Origin: an uncultured Alloprevotella sp.
GTDB lineage: Bacteria; Bacteroidota; Bacteroidia; Bacteroidales; Bacteroidaceae
Direction of reading: 5' to 3'
Length of the DNA stretch: 64,000 nucleotides
Assembly (NCBI GenBank): GCA_944322325.1
Contig: CALUOQ010000010.1
Location: forward strand, 33,389-97,388
The notes under the pieces were generated by a model. The model did no database searches, was not told where the DNA came from, and was given only the letters and a program-made list of their open reading frames with translations. Numbering within the stretch: the stretch's first letter is position 1; every line of letters begins with the position of its first letter. The position numbers and the translations under genes were made by a program. Shown here in pieces: positions 45,940-54,881 of the stretch.

Positions 45940-46007
45940 CGGCAGGACGTACGCCACGGATGGCAATCCCCCTCTTTTCAAACCGACAAAAACAAAACAC
46001 AATATCT

Positions 46008-47717
46008 ATGGCGAAAGAATTAATCACTGGAGCGGAAATCCTGATGCGCTCCCTCGTGGACCGCGGAGTGACGACACTCTTCGGCTATCCCGGCGGGGCC
46101 ATCATGCCCGTCTTCGATGCGCTTTATGACTACCGCGACAAGTTGAATCATATCTTGGTGCGCCACGAGCAGGGCGCCGCCCATGCCGCCGAAGGCTACG
46201 CCCGGGTGAGCGGAAAGGTGGGTGTGTGCCTCGTGACGAGCGGCCCGGGTGCGACAAACACGATTACCGGCATCGCCGACGCCATGCTCGACAGTACGCC
46301 CATTGTGGTCATCACCGGTCAGGTCGGCGCTTCGTTGCTCGGCACCGACGCTTTTCAGGAGTGTGACGTCGTCAACATCACGCAGCCTATCAGCAAGTGG
46401 GCCTACCAGATACGCAGTGCCGCCGACGTGGCTTGGGCGGTGAACCGGGCTTTCTATATTGCCAGCTCGGGGCGCCCGGGTCCTGTGGTGCTCGACTTTG
46501 CGAAAAACGCGCAGACCGAGTTGGCTGAGTATCGCCCCGTCAAAGTCGACTTTATCCGCAGTTACGTGCCGGTTCCCGCTACGACGCGCGACTCCATCGA
46601 GGAAGCAGCTGCCCTCATCAATGCGGCCGAGCGTCCGCTGGTGCTCATCGGCCAGGGCGTCGAATTGGGCAACGCGCAGGAGGAAGTCCGCGCCTTTATC
46701 GAGAAAGCCGACGCGCCGGCCGGCTGCACGTTGCTCGGTCTTTCCGCCTTGCCCAGCGATCACAGGCTTAATGTAGGTATGCTCGGAATGCACGGCAGTC
46801 TGGCCGCCAATACGATGACGCAAAAGTGCGACCTGCTGATAGCTGTCGGAATGCGCTTCGACGACCGCGTCACCGGCAACCTCGCCACGTACGCGCGGCA
46901 AGCCAAAAAAATCCATTTCGACATAGATCCGGCCGAGGTGAACAAAAACGTGCCCGTAGACGTGGCCGTGCTCGGCGACTGCAAAAATACGCTGCCCGCA
47001 GTGACCGCCCTGCTGAAGCAGCAGGACCACAAAACTTGGATTGACGCATTTTCGCCCTATGCCGAGAAAGAAGACCGTATCGTCATTCAGCCCGAAATCA
47101 ACCCTGTCTCCGGGCCCATCCGCATGGGCGAAGTGGCGCGCAAGGTTTCGGAACACACGGCGCACAAAGCCATCCTCGTTACCGACGTCGGGCAGAATCA
47201 GATACTCTCAGCCCGCTATTTCAAGTTCACCGAGAGTCGCAGTATCGTGACTTCGGGCGGCATGGGCACCATGGGCTTCGGTCTGCCTGCCGCCATCGGC
47301 GCTACGTTCGGCGCTCCCGACCGCACGGTCTGCCTTATCCTTGGCGACGGCGGGCTCCAGATGACGATAGAGGAGTTCGGCACTATCATGGAGCAGGGCA
47401 GTCCCGTGAAAATCGTTTTGCTCAACAACAACTACCTGGGCAACGTCCGGCAGTGGCAGGAGCTCTTTTTCAACCGCCGATATTCCTTCACGCCGATGAT
47501 GAATCCGGACTACGAGAAAATCGCAGAGGCTTACGGCATTGCCCACGCTACGGTCACCGAACGCGAACAGCTTGACGGCGCCATTGACGCCATGCTGGCC
47601 ACGCCCGGCGCCTACCTGCTTCAGGTAGCCGTTATCCCCGAAGGCGAGGTGCTCCCCATGTGTTGTCCCGGAAGCGACGTCGACGACATGTTGCTCGAAG
47701 TAAAGAAAGAGGATTAG
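46008..47717 (+). CDS. ilvB: Acetolactate synthase large subunit
   Basis: Thiamine-diphosphate enzyme forming acetolactate or acetohydroxybutyrate. The 569-residue protein has GYPGGAIMPVFD, the catalytic Glu in VRHEQGAAHAAEGYAR, the central FAD-binding region with GMRFDDRVTGN, and the ThDP motif GDGGLQMTIEE through NNNYLGNVRQW. A longer frame starts upstream but ATG at 46008 gives the standard N-terminus MAKELITGAEILM. The small subunit follows after 4 bases. Confidence 0.97.
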   Translation: MAKELITGAEILMRSLVDRGVTTLFGYPGGAIMPVFDALYDYRDKLNHILVRHEQGAAHAAEGYARVSGKVGVCLVTSGPGATNTITGIADAMLDSTPIVVITGQVGASLLGTDAFQECDVVNITQPISKWAYQIRSAADVAWAVNRAFYIASSGRPGPVVLDFAKNAQTELAEYRPVKVDFIRSYVPVPATTRDSIEEAAALINAAERPLVLIGQGVELGNAQEEVRAFIEKADAPAGCTLLGLSALPSDHRLNVGMLGMHGSLAANTMTQKCDLLIAVGMRFDDRVTGNLATYARQAKKIHFDIDPAEVNKNVPVDVAVLGDCKNTLPAVTALLKQQDHKTWIDAFSPYAEKEDRIVIQPEINPVSGPIRMGEVARKVSEHTAHKAILVTDVGQNQILSARYFKFTESRSIVTSGGMGTMGFGLPAAIGATFGAPDRTVCLILGDGGLQMTIEEFGTIMEQGSPVKIVLLNNNYLGNVRQWQELFFNRRYSFTPMMNPDYEKIAEAYGIAHATVTEREQLDGAIDAMLATPGAYLLQVAVIPEGEVLPMCCPGSDVDDMLLEVKKED

Positions 47718-47721
47718 CCCT

Positions 47722-48285
47722 ATGGAAAAAACACTTTATACGCTCATCATTTTTTCCGAGAACCTGGCCGGCGTGCTCAACCAGGTTACGAATGTCTTCA
47801 CCCGCCGCCAGTTGAACATCGAGAGCCTCAATGTTTCGGCCTCCGGCGTGGATAACATACACCGCTACACCATTACCTGCTGGAGCGACGAGAGCACGAT
47901 TCAGAAAGTGACCAAGCAAATCGAAAAGAAGATAGACGTCATTCAGGCTAACTACTTCACGAACGAGGATATATTCATCATGGAATCGGCCCTTTTCAAA
48001 GTTTCGACGTCCAAGCTGGTCAACGACCGCGGCATATCGAAAGCCATCCGTCTGCACGACGGCAAAATTGTCGAGGTCAACGCCACGTATGCCATCGTTT
48101 CCCAGGAAGGGCTTCCCGCGGAGGTCAGCGAACTTTATCAGAAGCTCCAGGCGTCGGGCTGCCTGCTCCAGTTCGTGCGTTCGGGCGCCATCGCCGTCAC
48201 CAAGAGCCGCCGCGAGGAACTGAACGAGTATCTGGAACTCCGCCGTACGCAGTACGAGTGGCAGAGTCAGCACGTGAAATTCTGA
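47722..48285 (+). CDS. ilvN: Acetolactate synthase small subunit
   Basis: Regulatory subunit that binds valine through an N-terminal ACT domain: LIIFSENLAGVLNQVTNVFTRR and LNIESLNVSASG (about 8-45). The second half (80-187) is the C-terminal ACT-like dimer domain. At 187 residues it is the long Bacteroidota form. It activates the IlvB product of the gene directly upstream. Confidence 0.94.
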   Translation: MEKTLYTLIIFSENLAGVLNQVTNVFTRRQLNIESLNVSASGVDNIHRYTITCWSDESTIQKVTKQIEKKIDVIQANYFTNEDIFIMESALFKVSTSKLVNDRGISKAIRLHDGKIVEVNATYAIVSQEGLPAEVSELYQKLQASGCLLQFVRSGAIAVTKSRREELNEYLELRRTQYEWQSQHVKF

Positions 48286-48301
48286 AAACCGTCCCGCGTT
48301 T

Positions 48302-49072
48302 ATGGAATCCGACGATTACGTAGGCCGGTACGGCTTCGAGGTCGAGCCCTTCCAGGAGGACTACACCGGCCGCCTGTCCTGGGGCGTGCTGGGTAACCTG
48401 CTGTTACGCTGCGCCAGCCTCCACTCGGCCCATTATGGCTTTGGCTACAACCGGGCGGAGGAGGACGCTTACGCGTGGGTGCTTTCGCGGCTGGTCATCG
48501 AGCTCGACGAAATGCCCCGCACCGGCGAGCAATTTACCGTCGAAACGTGGGTCGGCCGTATCTACCGGCTTTTTTCGGACCGCCCTTATGCCGTGCGTGC
48601 TGCCGACGGCCGCGTGCTCGGCTACGCCCTGAGCGTGTGGGCCCTCATTGACAAAGCCACGCGTCGGCCGGTGGACCTCGAGCAGATGGCAGATCCGGAA
48701 TTCCGCCGCAGTCTGGTCGGCGACCGCCCCTGCCCCGTGCAGCCACCCCGCCGCATTCGCGTGAAGGCAGCCGCACCGACCGCCACATACACGGCCCGGT
48801 ATACGGACATCGACATCAACGGCCATTTCAATTCCATCCGTTATCTGGAGCTCGTGCTTAACCTCTTTCCGAAGGAGCGCTATGCCACCCATCGCGTGGC
48901 GCGCGTCGAAATGGCCTACAGCAGCGAGACCTATTGCGGCGAGACCCTTTCGCTTTACTGCGAGGAGGTCGCGCCCGGCCAGTTCGCTGTGGAAATCCGT
49001 AAAAACGCCGATACGCAGCCTCAGGTCGCCGTGCGGGCGGACATCACGTTCAAACCCTACGAACAAGAGTAA
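48302..49072 (+). CDS. Acyl-ACP thioesterase (Fat type)
   Basis: A 256-residue double hot-dog fold protein of the acyl-ACP thioesterase family, which releases free fatty acids from acyl-carrier protein in the cytosol. The first hot dog (about 8-130) and second (about 155-256) are both present; YTDIDINGHFNSIRYLE (near 162-178) carries the Asp/Asn-His active-site cluster. It is embedded between ilvN and ilvC, an arrangement I know from other Bacteroidales; the reason may be branched-chain fatty acid supply. Substrate chain type is not readable. Confidence 0.85.
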   Translation: MESDDYVGRYGFEVEPFQEDYTGRLSWGVLGNLLLRCASLHSAHYGFGYNRAEEDAYAWVLSRLVIELDEMPRTGEQFTVETWVGRIYRLFSDRPYAVRAADGRVLGYALSVWALIDKATRRPVDLEQMADPEFRRSLVGDRPCPVQPPRRIRVKAAAPTATYTARYTDIDINGHFNSIRYLELVLNLFPKERYATHRVARVEMAYSSETYCGETLSLYCEEVAPGQFAVEIRKNADTQPQVAVRADITFKPYEQE

Positions 49073-49152
49073 ACATCACAATATCGTTAAACCCGGACGA
49101 AGCGGGCGGCGCAGCGCGCCGCGACGCTGTCGCCCACAAACCAAACAACAAA

Positions 49153-50196
49153 ATGGCACAAATCAATTTTGGTGGCACTATCGAAGAAGTGGCCACGCGC
49201 GAGGAGTTCCCCTTGGACAAGGCGCGCGAAGTATTGAAGAACGAAACCATCGCCGTGCTCGGCTATGGCATTCAGGGACCCGGTCAGGCTTGCAACCTGC
49301 GCGACAACGGATTCAACGTCATCGTCGGTCAGCGTCAGGGCAAAACCTACGAGAAAGCCGTTGCCGACGGTTGGGTTCCCGGCGAGACGCTCTTTTCCAT
49401 CGAGGAGGCAGCCCAGCGCGCCACCATCGTTTGCATGTTGCTCAGCGACGCCGCTCAAATCGAGGTGTGGCCTCACATCAAGCAGTACCTCACTGCGGGC
49501 AAAGCCCTTTACTTCTCCCACGGTTTCGCCATCACTTATAAGGAACGCACGCACATCGTTCCGCCGGCTGACATCGACGTCATCATGGTCGCTCCCAAGG
49601 GTTCGGGCACGTCGCTCCGTACGCTTTTCCTCGAAGGCCGCGGCCTGAACAGCTCCTACGCCGTCTACCAGGACGCCACCGGCCACGCTGAAGAGCGCAC
49701 CATGGCGCTGGGCATCGGCATCGGTTCCGGTTATATGTTCAAGACCGATTTCAAGCGCGAAGTCTACTCCGACCTGACGGGCGAGCGCGGTGCGCTGATG
49801 GGAGCCATCCAGGGCCTCTTCCTGGCGCAGTACGAGACGCTCCGCGAGCACGGCCACACGCCCTCTGAAGCCTTCAACGAAACCGTAGAGGAGTTCACGC
49901 AGTCCCTGCTGCCGATGGTAGGCGCAAAGGGCATGGACTGGATGTACGCCAACTGCTCGACCACGGCCCAGCGCGGTGCCCTCGACTGGATGGGCCCGTT
50001 CCACGACGCCATCAAGCCCGTCATGGAGAAACTCTACGAAAGCGTGGCCAGCGGCCAGGAGGCTCAGAACTCCATCGACAGCAACTCCAAGCCCGGCTAT
50101 CGTGAGAAACTGAACGACGAACTCCGCGCCCTGCGCGAAAGCGAGATGTGGCGCACGGGCGAAACGGTGCGCAAGCTCCGCCCCGAGAACAACTAA
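49153..50196 (+). CDS. ilvC: Ketol-acid reductoisomerase
   Basis: Isomerises and reduces acetolactate with NADPH. The 347-residue class I enzyme has the Rossmann loop LGYGIQGPGQACNLRDNG (near 36-53), VIVGQRQGKTYEKA, the PKGSGTSLR segment and the metal-binding SDLTGERG in the knotted C-terminal domain. It is the last gene of the operon, 80 bases after the thioesterase, followed by a strong terminator. Confidence 0.97.
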   Translation: MAQINFGGTIEEVATREEFPLDKAREVLKNETIAVLGYGIQGPGQACNLRDNGFNVIVGQRQGKTYEKAVADGWVPGETLFSIEEAAQRATIVCMLLSDAAQIEVWPHIKQYLTAGKALYFSHGFAITYKERTHIVPPADIDVIMVAPKGSGTSLRTLFLEGRGLNSSYAVYQDATGHAEERTMALGIGIGSGYMFKTDFKREVYSDLTGERGALMGAIQGLFLAQYETLREHGHTPSEAFNETVEEFTQSLLPMVGAKGMDWMYANCSTTAQRGALDWMGPFHDAIKPVMEKLYESVASGQEAQNSIDSNSKPGYREKLNDELRALRESEMWRTGETVRKLRPENN

Positions 50197-50224
50197 TCAC
50201 GCCGCTCGCGGCGACATACCGACT

Positions 50225-50273
50225 GGCGTCCCCGCCGCTGTTTCCCGTCAGGGTAAACGGCGGCGGGGACGCC
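50225..50273 (+). terminator. Terminator of the ilv operon
   Basis: A 19-bp stem (50225-50243 with 50255-50273, one G-U pair) with 11-base loop, followed by CTCGTTTTCC, 28 bases after the ilvC stop. Confidence 0.75.
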
Positions 50274-50363
50274 CTCGTTTTCCGACACCGAGTGCTTCCG
50301 CATTAGTCCGTCAGGCGCATGGGGACGATGGGGCTAATGCCGCCGATGCGCACCGCTGCAATT

Positions 50364-50426
50364 GGGGAAAACGATCGCTACGACAGTCTTTTCTATCGCT
50401 GCGACAGGATTTTCTGTCGTAGCACT
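50364..50426. repeat. 21-bp modular repeat array 9 (3 units)
   Basis: Cores CGATC-GCTAC-GACAG, CTATC-GCTGC-GACAG and CTGTC-GTAGC-ACTTG, so outer units are partly complementary. Lies between the ilv terminator and the rplY promoter; the 413-base gap has nothing else I can recognise. Confidence 0.82.
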
Positions 50427-50514
50427 TGTTCGGCGCCGGGCTGCGTCGGGTCCTGACAGTGGAGCAGTATGCAAAAAAAACGTCGCTTCGCAACGGCCGT
50501 GTGCGATAATTGTG

Positions 50515-50522
50515 TAATTTTG
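50515..50522 (+). promoter_or_regulatory. -7 box of rplY operon
   Basis: TAATTTTG, 88 bases before the rplY ATG. Confidence 0.6.
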
Positions 50523-50610
50523 CACCCGATTTGTCTGAACAGCCGCCGCGAGCGGCCTGTGTGATGGCGAATTAAGCAAAAGTCATAAACACTTAATTTA
50601 GAGTAACACA

Positions 50611-51216
50611 ATGAAGCAGATTTCCATCAGCGGTGTGACGCGCACCGAGCTGGGCAAGAAGGCCGCAAAGGCCGCCCGCAGAAACGAAGAAGTACCCTGC
50701 GTGCTCTACGGCGAGCAGAAGGACGAGAACGGCAAGCCCGTGGCCATCCCCTTCTCGGTGAAGTACAACGAACTGAGCAAGCTCATCTTCACGCCGCATA
50801 TCTACCTGGTCGACCTGACCATTGACGGCGTTGACCACAAGGCCGTGCTGCGCGAAGTGCAGTTCCACCCCGTAAAAGACACCATACTGCACGTAGACTT
50901 TTACGAAGTACATCCCGAAAGGCCCATTGTTATGGCTGTGCCCATCGCGCCGCAAGGTCTGGCCGAGGGTGTCCGCGCCGGTGGTCGCCTGTCGACTCAG
51001 GTGCGCAAGCTCAAGGTTCGTGCCCTCTACGAGCAGATTCCTGAGAAGCTGGTTATTGACGTGACCAACCTGGGACTGGCCAAGTCCATCAAGGTCGGCG
51101 ACCTCCACTTCGAGGGTCTGGAGCTCGTGACGCCGAAGGAAGTCGTAGTCGTTTCCGTCAAGATGACGCGTGCGGCTATGGGTGCTGCCGCTGCTGCCGC
51201 CAAGGCCGAGAAGTAA
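50611..51216 (+). CDS. rplY: 50S ribosomal protein L25, CTC type
   Basis: Binds 5S rRNA in the large subunit. The 201-residue protein is the long (CTC/TL5) form: an L25 domain (1-95, with RKNEEVPCVLYGEQ-like RRNEEVPCVLYG) and a C-terminal beta domain (96-185) ending in an Ala/Lys-rich tail. It is followed after 15 bases by pth, and the S4 protein next, forming a translation-related cluster. Confidence 0.95.
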   Translation: MKQISISGVTRTELGKKAAKAARRNEEVPCVLYGEQKDENGKPVAIPFSVKYNELSKLIFTPHIYLVDLTIDGVDHKAVLREVQFHPVKDTILHVDFYEVHPERPIVMAVPIAPQGLAEGVRAGGRLSTQVRKLKVRALYEQIPEKLVIDVTNLGLAKSIKVGDLHFEGLELVTPKEVVVVSVKMTRAAMGAAAAAAKAEK

Positions 51217-51231
51217 CGCAGCCCTTGGCGA

Positions 51232-51795
51232 ATGAATTTCCTGATTGCCGGGCTGGGCAACATCGGCGACGAGTACGCCGGGACCCGCCACAACATAGGA
51301 TTTACCGTATTGGACGCCTTGGCTAAGGCGTCCAATACGGTTTTTAGCGACCGGCGTTACGGCTTTGTCGCCGACTTGCGCGTGAAGAATCAGGTGCTCA
51401 CGCTCCTGAAGCCGTCGACGTACATGAACCTCAGCGGCAACGCCGTGCGCTACTGGCTGAAGGAGAAGAACATCCCCGTGGAGCGCCTGCTTGTCGTCGT
51501 GGACGACCTGGCCCTGCCCCTCGGACAACTTCGCATGAGGCCGGGAGGCAGTGAGGGCGGGCACAACGGCCTGCGCCACATAACCTCCGTGCTCGGCACC
51601 AACCAGTACGCGCGGCTGCGCTTCGGCATAGGCAACGATTTCCCGCGGGGCGGACAGATAGATTACGTACTGGGCCGTTTCAGCGCCGACGAAGAAAGTC
51701 TCCTTGCCGAGCGCGTCGGCGTGGCCTGCGAAATGGTGAAAAGTTTCTGCCTGGCCGGAATCGACATCACGATGAATCAGTATAACAAAAAGTGA
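51232..51795 (+). CDS. pth: Peptidyl-tRNA hydrolase
   Basis: Cleaves peptidyl-tRNA released from stalled ribosomes. The 187-residue protein has the catalytic His in TRHNIGF (near residue 21), MNLSGNAV, the [10 protein letters not shown] strand with catalytic Asp, and GGHNGLR-type GGHNGLRHI. The coding sequence for residues 25-37 ([10 protein letters not shown] and flanks) is a near-perfect DNA palindrome followed by five T residues, which looks like an intrinsic terminator inside the gene, while the protein itself looks normal. Confidence 0.96.
   Translation: MNFLIAGLGNIGDEYAGTRHNIGFTVLDALAKASNTVFSDRRYGFVADLRVKNQVLTLLKPSTYMNLSGNAVRYWLKEKNIPVERLLVVVDDLALPLGQLRMRPGGSEGGHNGLRHITSVLGTNQYARLRFGIGNDFPRGGQIDYVLGRFSADEESLLAERVGVACEMVKSFCLAGIDITMNQYNKK
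51304..51345 (+). terminator. Terminator-like hairpin inside pth
   Basis: A perfect 17-bp stem (51304-51320 with 51325-51341), loop GGCT, then a run of T residues to 51345. It begins 72 bases into pth. Sequence alone gives an ideal intrinsic terminator; whether it works while ribosomes translate the region is unknown. Confidence 0.6.
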
Positions 51796-51801
51796 CGAAC
51801 C

Positions 51802-52233
51802 ATGAACCCAACCGGTGAGGCCCGTCTCGACAAGTGGCTTTGGGCCGCGCGCATCTTCAAGACGCGCTCCCTGGCCGCCGATGCCTGCAAGAACGGCCGC
51901 GTGGCTATCAACGGCGCGCAGGCCAAACCTGCGCGCACGGTGAAGCCGGGCGACGAAGTGAGCGTGCGCAAACCGCCCGTGACCTACACGTTCCGCGTGT
52001 TGCAGACCATAGAGAAACGCGTCGGTGCCAAGCTGTTGCCCGACGTGCTGGAAAACATCACACCGCCCGAGCAATACGAACTGCTCGAAATGAGCCACAT
52101 CAGCGGCTTTGTCAACCGTGCGCGCGGCACAGGCCGCCCCACGAAAAAGGAGCGTCGCGACCTCGACGAGTTTACCGCCGACAGCGGTCTGCCCGACTTC
52201 CTGTTCGACATGGGTGACGACGATGACGAATAA
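51802..52233 (+). CDS. S4-domain RNA-binding protein (Hsp15-like)
   Basis: A 143-residue protein with an N-terminal S4 RNA-binding domain (RLDKWLWAARIFKTRSLAADA, residues 8-65) and a basic middle followed by an acidic C-terminus. It resembles HslR/Hsp15, which rescues 50S subunits with stuck peptidyl-tRNA, a sensible partner for Pth directly upstream (6 bases). It overlaps the next gene by 11 bases. Confidence 0.88.
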   Translation: MNPTGEARLDKWLWAARIFKTRSLAADACKNGRVAINGAQAKPARTVKPGDEVSVRKPPVTYTFRVLQTIEKRVGAKLLPDVLENITPPEQYELLEMSHISGFVNRARGTGRPTKKERRDLDEFTADSGLPDFLFDMGDDDDE

Positions 52234-52831
52234 CGCGCAGTCCGTTCCCCTCATGTTGCTCCTCAACGCCAGTCCGCGCCCGGCCGGGCGCGTGGCCCGC
52301 TGGCTGGCGGCCATCGAGTCCGCCGCCCGTGCCGACGGTTTCTGCACCGAGACGCTCCGCGTGGCCGACCTCAGCGTGCAGCCCTGCCGCGGGTGCATGG
52401 CCTGTCGTCAGTCGGGGCGTTGCGTGCTGCCGGCGGACGACGCCCAGCGCACACTGGCAATTCTTAAGGAAGCCGACGCCCTGGTTGTCGGCACGCCCTG
52501 CTATTGGGGCAACGTGCCGGGCCAGCTCAAGGTGCTGCTCGACCGCATGGTCTACGGCATGATGGGCGAGAGCCGGCGGGCAGTACCTGTCCCCCTTATG
52601 CAGGGCAAACGCGCCGCAGTCGTCGCCACGTGCAGTACGCCGTGGCCATTCAACAGATGGTTTCGGCAGTCGAGTGGTGCCGTGCGCGCCCTGCGCGAGG
52701 TATTTCGTTGGAGCGGCATCCGCCTGGTGGCCACCGTCGAGCGCGGCGGGCGTCAACCGGCGCGACCGCTCAGTTCCCGCGAGGAAGCTCGTTGCCGGCG
52801 CGTGGTCCGTAAGTTACATCCCCATAGGTAG
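52223..52831 (+). CDS. NADPH-dependent FMN reductase/flavodoxin-like protein
   Basis: A 202-residue flavodoxin-fold protein. LLNASPRPAGRVARWLAA (about 10-30) is the phosphate-binding loop of the FMN reductase family, CRGCMACRQSGRCVLPADD is the two-cysteine-pair segment typical of the iron-sulfur flavoprotein-like subgroup, and GTPCYWGNVPGQLKVLLDR the flavin-contact motif. The electron acceptor is unknown. ATG at 52223 lies within the end of the S4 gene, so translation is coupled. Confidence 0.85.
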   Translation: MTNNAQSVPLMLLLNASPRPAGRVARWLAAIESAARADGFCTETLRVADLSVQPCRGCMACRQSGRCVLPADDAQRTLAILKEADALVVGTPCYWGNVPGQLKVLLDRMVYGMMGESRRAVPVPLMQGKRAAVVATCSTPWPFNRWFRQSSGAVRALREVFRWSGIRLVATVERGGRQPARPLSSREEARCRRVVRKLHPHR

Positions 52832-52839
52832 TCCTGCGT

Positions 52840-53571
52840 ATGAGAAACCTGATTGTCGACATCGGCAACACCGTGGCCAAACTTGTCGTCTTTGAGAACA
52901 GCGAGCCCATCAGCGAGGAACTCACGTCGAACACGGCGCTCGAAGCCCTGCCCGATGTGGTCCGGACGTTCGGCCCGGCGCGCGCGGTGGTTTCGGCCGT
53001 AGTGGAGCTGACCGCCGAGGCCCGTGAGGCCCTCGACGCGCTGGCGATGCCCGTGCTCTACGTGACGGGTCAGACGCCCACACCGGTCCCGGTGCTCTAC
53101 CGCAGCCCTGCGACGCTCGGCCCCGACCGCCTGGCAGCCGTGGTCGGCGCCGTCACGTTGCAGCCCGGTCGCCCGTTGCTCGTGGTCGACGCCGGGACGT
53201 GCGTCACCTACGAACTGGTCGACGCGGCGGGGCGCTACGTGGGCGGAAACATATCGCCGGGGCTCGACATGCGCCTGAGCGCCCTGCGCGAGCATACGGC
53301 ACGCCTGCCCCTCGTCGCTCCGATGGGCGACCTTCCCGCCATGGGCTACGACACCGAGACGGCCATTCGGGCGGGCGTAGTGCGCGGCATTCAGTTCGAA
53401 ATCGAAGGCTACATCCGTCACTACCGGGAGAAATACCCCGACCTTTTCGTTTTTTTAACCGGCGGGAACCGCTTAAATTTTGACACTCGCCTAAAAAACT
53501 GCATCTTTGCAGACAAATATCTGGTCCCGCGTGGGCTTGACCGGATACTGGAATATAACGACCACTCCTAA
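52840..53571 (+). CDS. coaX: Type III pantothenate kinase
   Basis: First step of coenzyme A synthesis. The 243-residue protein has the ASKHA-type motifs: LIVDIGNTVAKLVVF (3-17), GPDRLAAVVGA (near 90), VDAGTCVTYELVD (near 118) and GGNISPGLDMRL (near 135). Length is typical. It ends with TAATG overlapping the start of the outer-membrane protein gene. Confidence 0.94.
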   Translation: MRNLIVDIGNTVAKLVVFENSEPISEELTSNTALEALPDVVRTFGPARAVVSAVVELTAEAREALDALAMPVLYVTGQTPTPVPVLYRSPATLGPDRLAAVVGAVTLQPGRPLLVVDAGTCVTYELVDAAGRYVGGNISPGLDMRLSALREHTARLPLVAPMGDLPAMGYDTETAIRAGVVRGIQFEIEGYIRHYREKYPDLFVFLTGGNRLNFDTRLKNCIFADKYLVPRGLDRILEYNDHS

Positions 53572-54881
53572 TGACAAGGATTTCAAAGCAAACCCTACTG
53601 CTTGCATGGGCCCTCGTGGCGGTGCCGGGTGCATTGTTCGCGCAGACCAACGGCAGTAATTCTCCTTATTCGCGCTATGGTTTCGGCCTCTTGTCCGACC
53701 GCGCAGTGGGTTTTAATAAAGGCATGGGCGGCGTGGCCTACGGTATGCGCAACGGGCGGGAACTCAATCCTGCCAACCCGGCTTCCTACTCGAGTATTGA
53801 CTCCCTCACGTTCCTCTTCGACATCGGTATGACGTTTCAGAACGGCAACATCGACGACGGGCGTGCCCGTACCAATGCCCGAAACACCTCGCTCGACTAT
53901 GTGACGGCGGGTTTCCGGCTCTCGCCTAACTTGGGCATGTCGCTCGGACTGCTTCCGTACAGTACGATCGGTTATCAGATGGAAACGTCCGGTTATCTCG
54001 GCGACGGCTCGGCCACCACGACGGAGACCTACATGGGCGACGGCGGCCTGCACAAGCTCTACCTGGGAGCCGGATGGAAGCCTTTCCATCCCGTTTCGCT
54101 GGGCTTCAACGTCGGAATGCTTTGGGGCAACATGAACCATATCGTGCAGGCCGAGGTGAGTACGACGGACGCCAACTCGCTTCGCCGGCAGTATGACACC
54201 GACGTCCTGACCTATACGGCCGACTTCGGCGTGCAGATGGATTTTCCCATCAACAAAGATAACGAGCTCGTCGTCGGTCTGACCTATGGCCTCGGGCATG
54301 GCATCAAGTCCAACGCCCATTTCTACAATCAGATAATCAATAGCGGCACCATCCTTGCCGGTGATTCCATCAGTACCCCCGATGCGTTCGAGCTGCCCCA
54401 TACGTTCGGAGCCGGCCTCTCGTGGAAATACAAGGACCGTCTTCGCCTGGCGGCCGACTACGAGTTCCAGAAGTGGGGGAGCGTCCGCTCGCCGCAGGTG
54501 GTCGAGAGCGACGCCGCCATTGACTACCGTCCGCGCACGGGCATGTACAAGGATGCCCATCGCATAGCCGTCGGTGCCGACTATGTCGCCAATCCCAACG
54601 GAGCCCGCTGGCGTCATCACATACGTTACCGCGCAGGTTTCGAGTACAAGACCTCATACACGTTGGTCGACGGTCACGAAGGCCCCTACACCTATACGGT
54701 TTCCGCAGGCGTCGGTCTGCCCATCACGAACATCTACAGCAACCGCTCGCTGCTGAATCTGTCCGTGCAGTATCAGCGCGTGAAGCCGCGGATGGCCGGG
54801 ATGCTCACCGAGAATTACCTGCGTTTCAACATCGGCATAGCGTTCAACGAACGCTGGTTTATGAAGTGGAAAGTTGAGTAA
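53571..54881 (+). CDS. FadL-like outer-membrane protein
   Basis: A 436-residue exported beta-barrel candidate: signal peptide (LLLAWALVAVPGALFAQ), NSPYSRYGFGLLSD and GGVAYGMRNGRELNPANPAS near the N-terminus, as in FadL/OmpP1-like Bacteroidota proteins, then alternating amphipathic strands ending in FMKWKVE. It sits between coaX and lptC, an order I have seen in Bacteroidales; a role in envelope lipid traffic is possible but only inferred. Confidence 0.78.
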   Translation: MTRISKQTLLLAWALVAVPGALFAQTNGSNSPYSRYGFGLLSDRAVGFNKGMGGVAYGMRNGRELNPANPASYSSIDSLTFLFDIGMTFQNGNIDDGRARTNARNTSLDYVTAGFRLSPNLGMSLGLLPYSTIGYQMETSGYLGDGSATTTETYMGDGGLHKLYLGAGWKPFHPVSLGFNVGMLWGNMNHIVQAEVSTTDANSLRRQYDTDVLTYTADFGVQMDFPINKDNELVVGLTYGLGHGIKSNAHFYNQIINSGTILAGDSISTPDAFELPHTFGAGLSWKYKDRLRLAADYEFQKWGSVRSPQVVESDAAIDYRPRTGMYKDAHRIAVGADYVANPNGARWRHHIRYRAGFEYKTSYTLVDGHEGPYTYTVSAGVGLPITNIYSNRSLLNLSVQYQRVKPRMAGMLTENYLRFNIGIAFNERWFMKWKVE

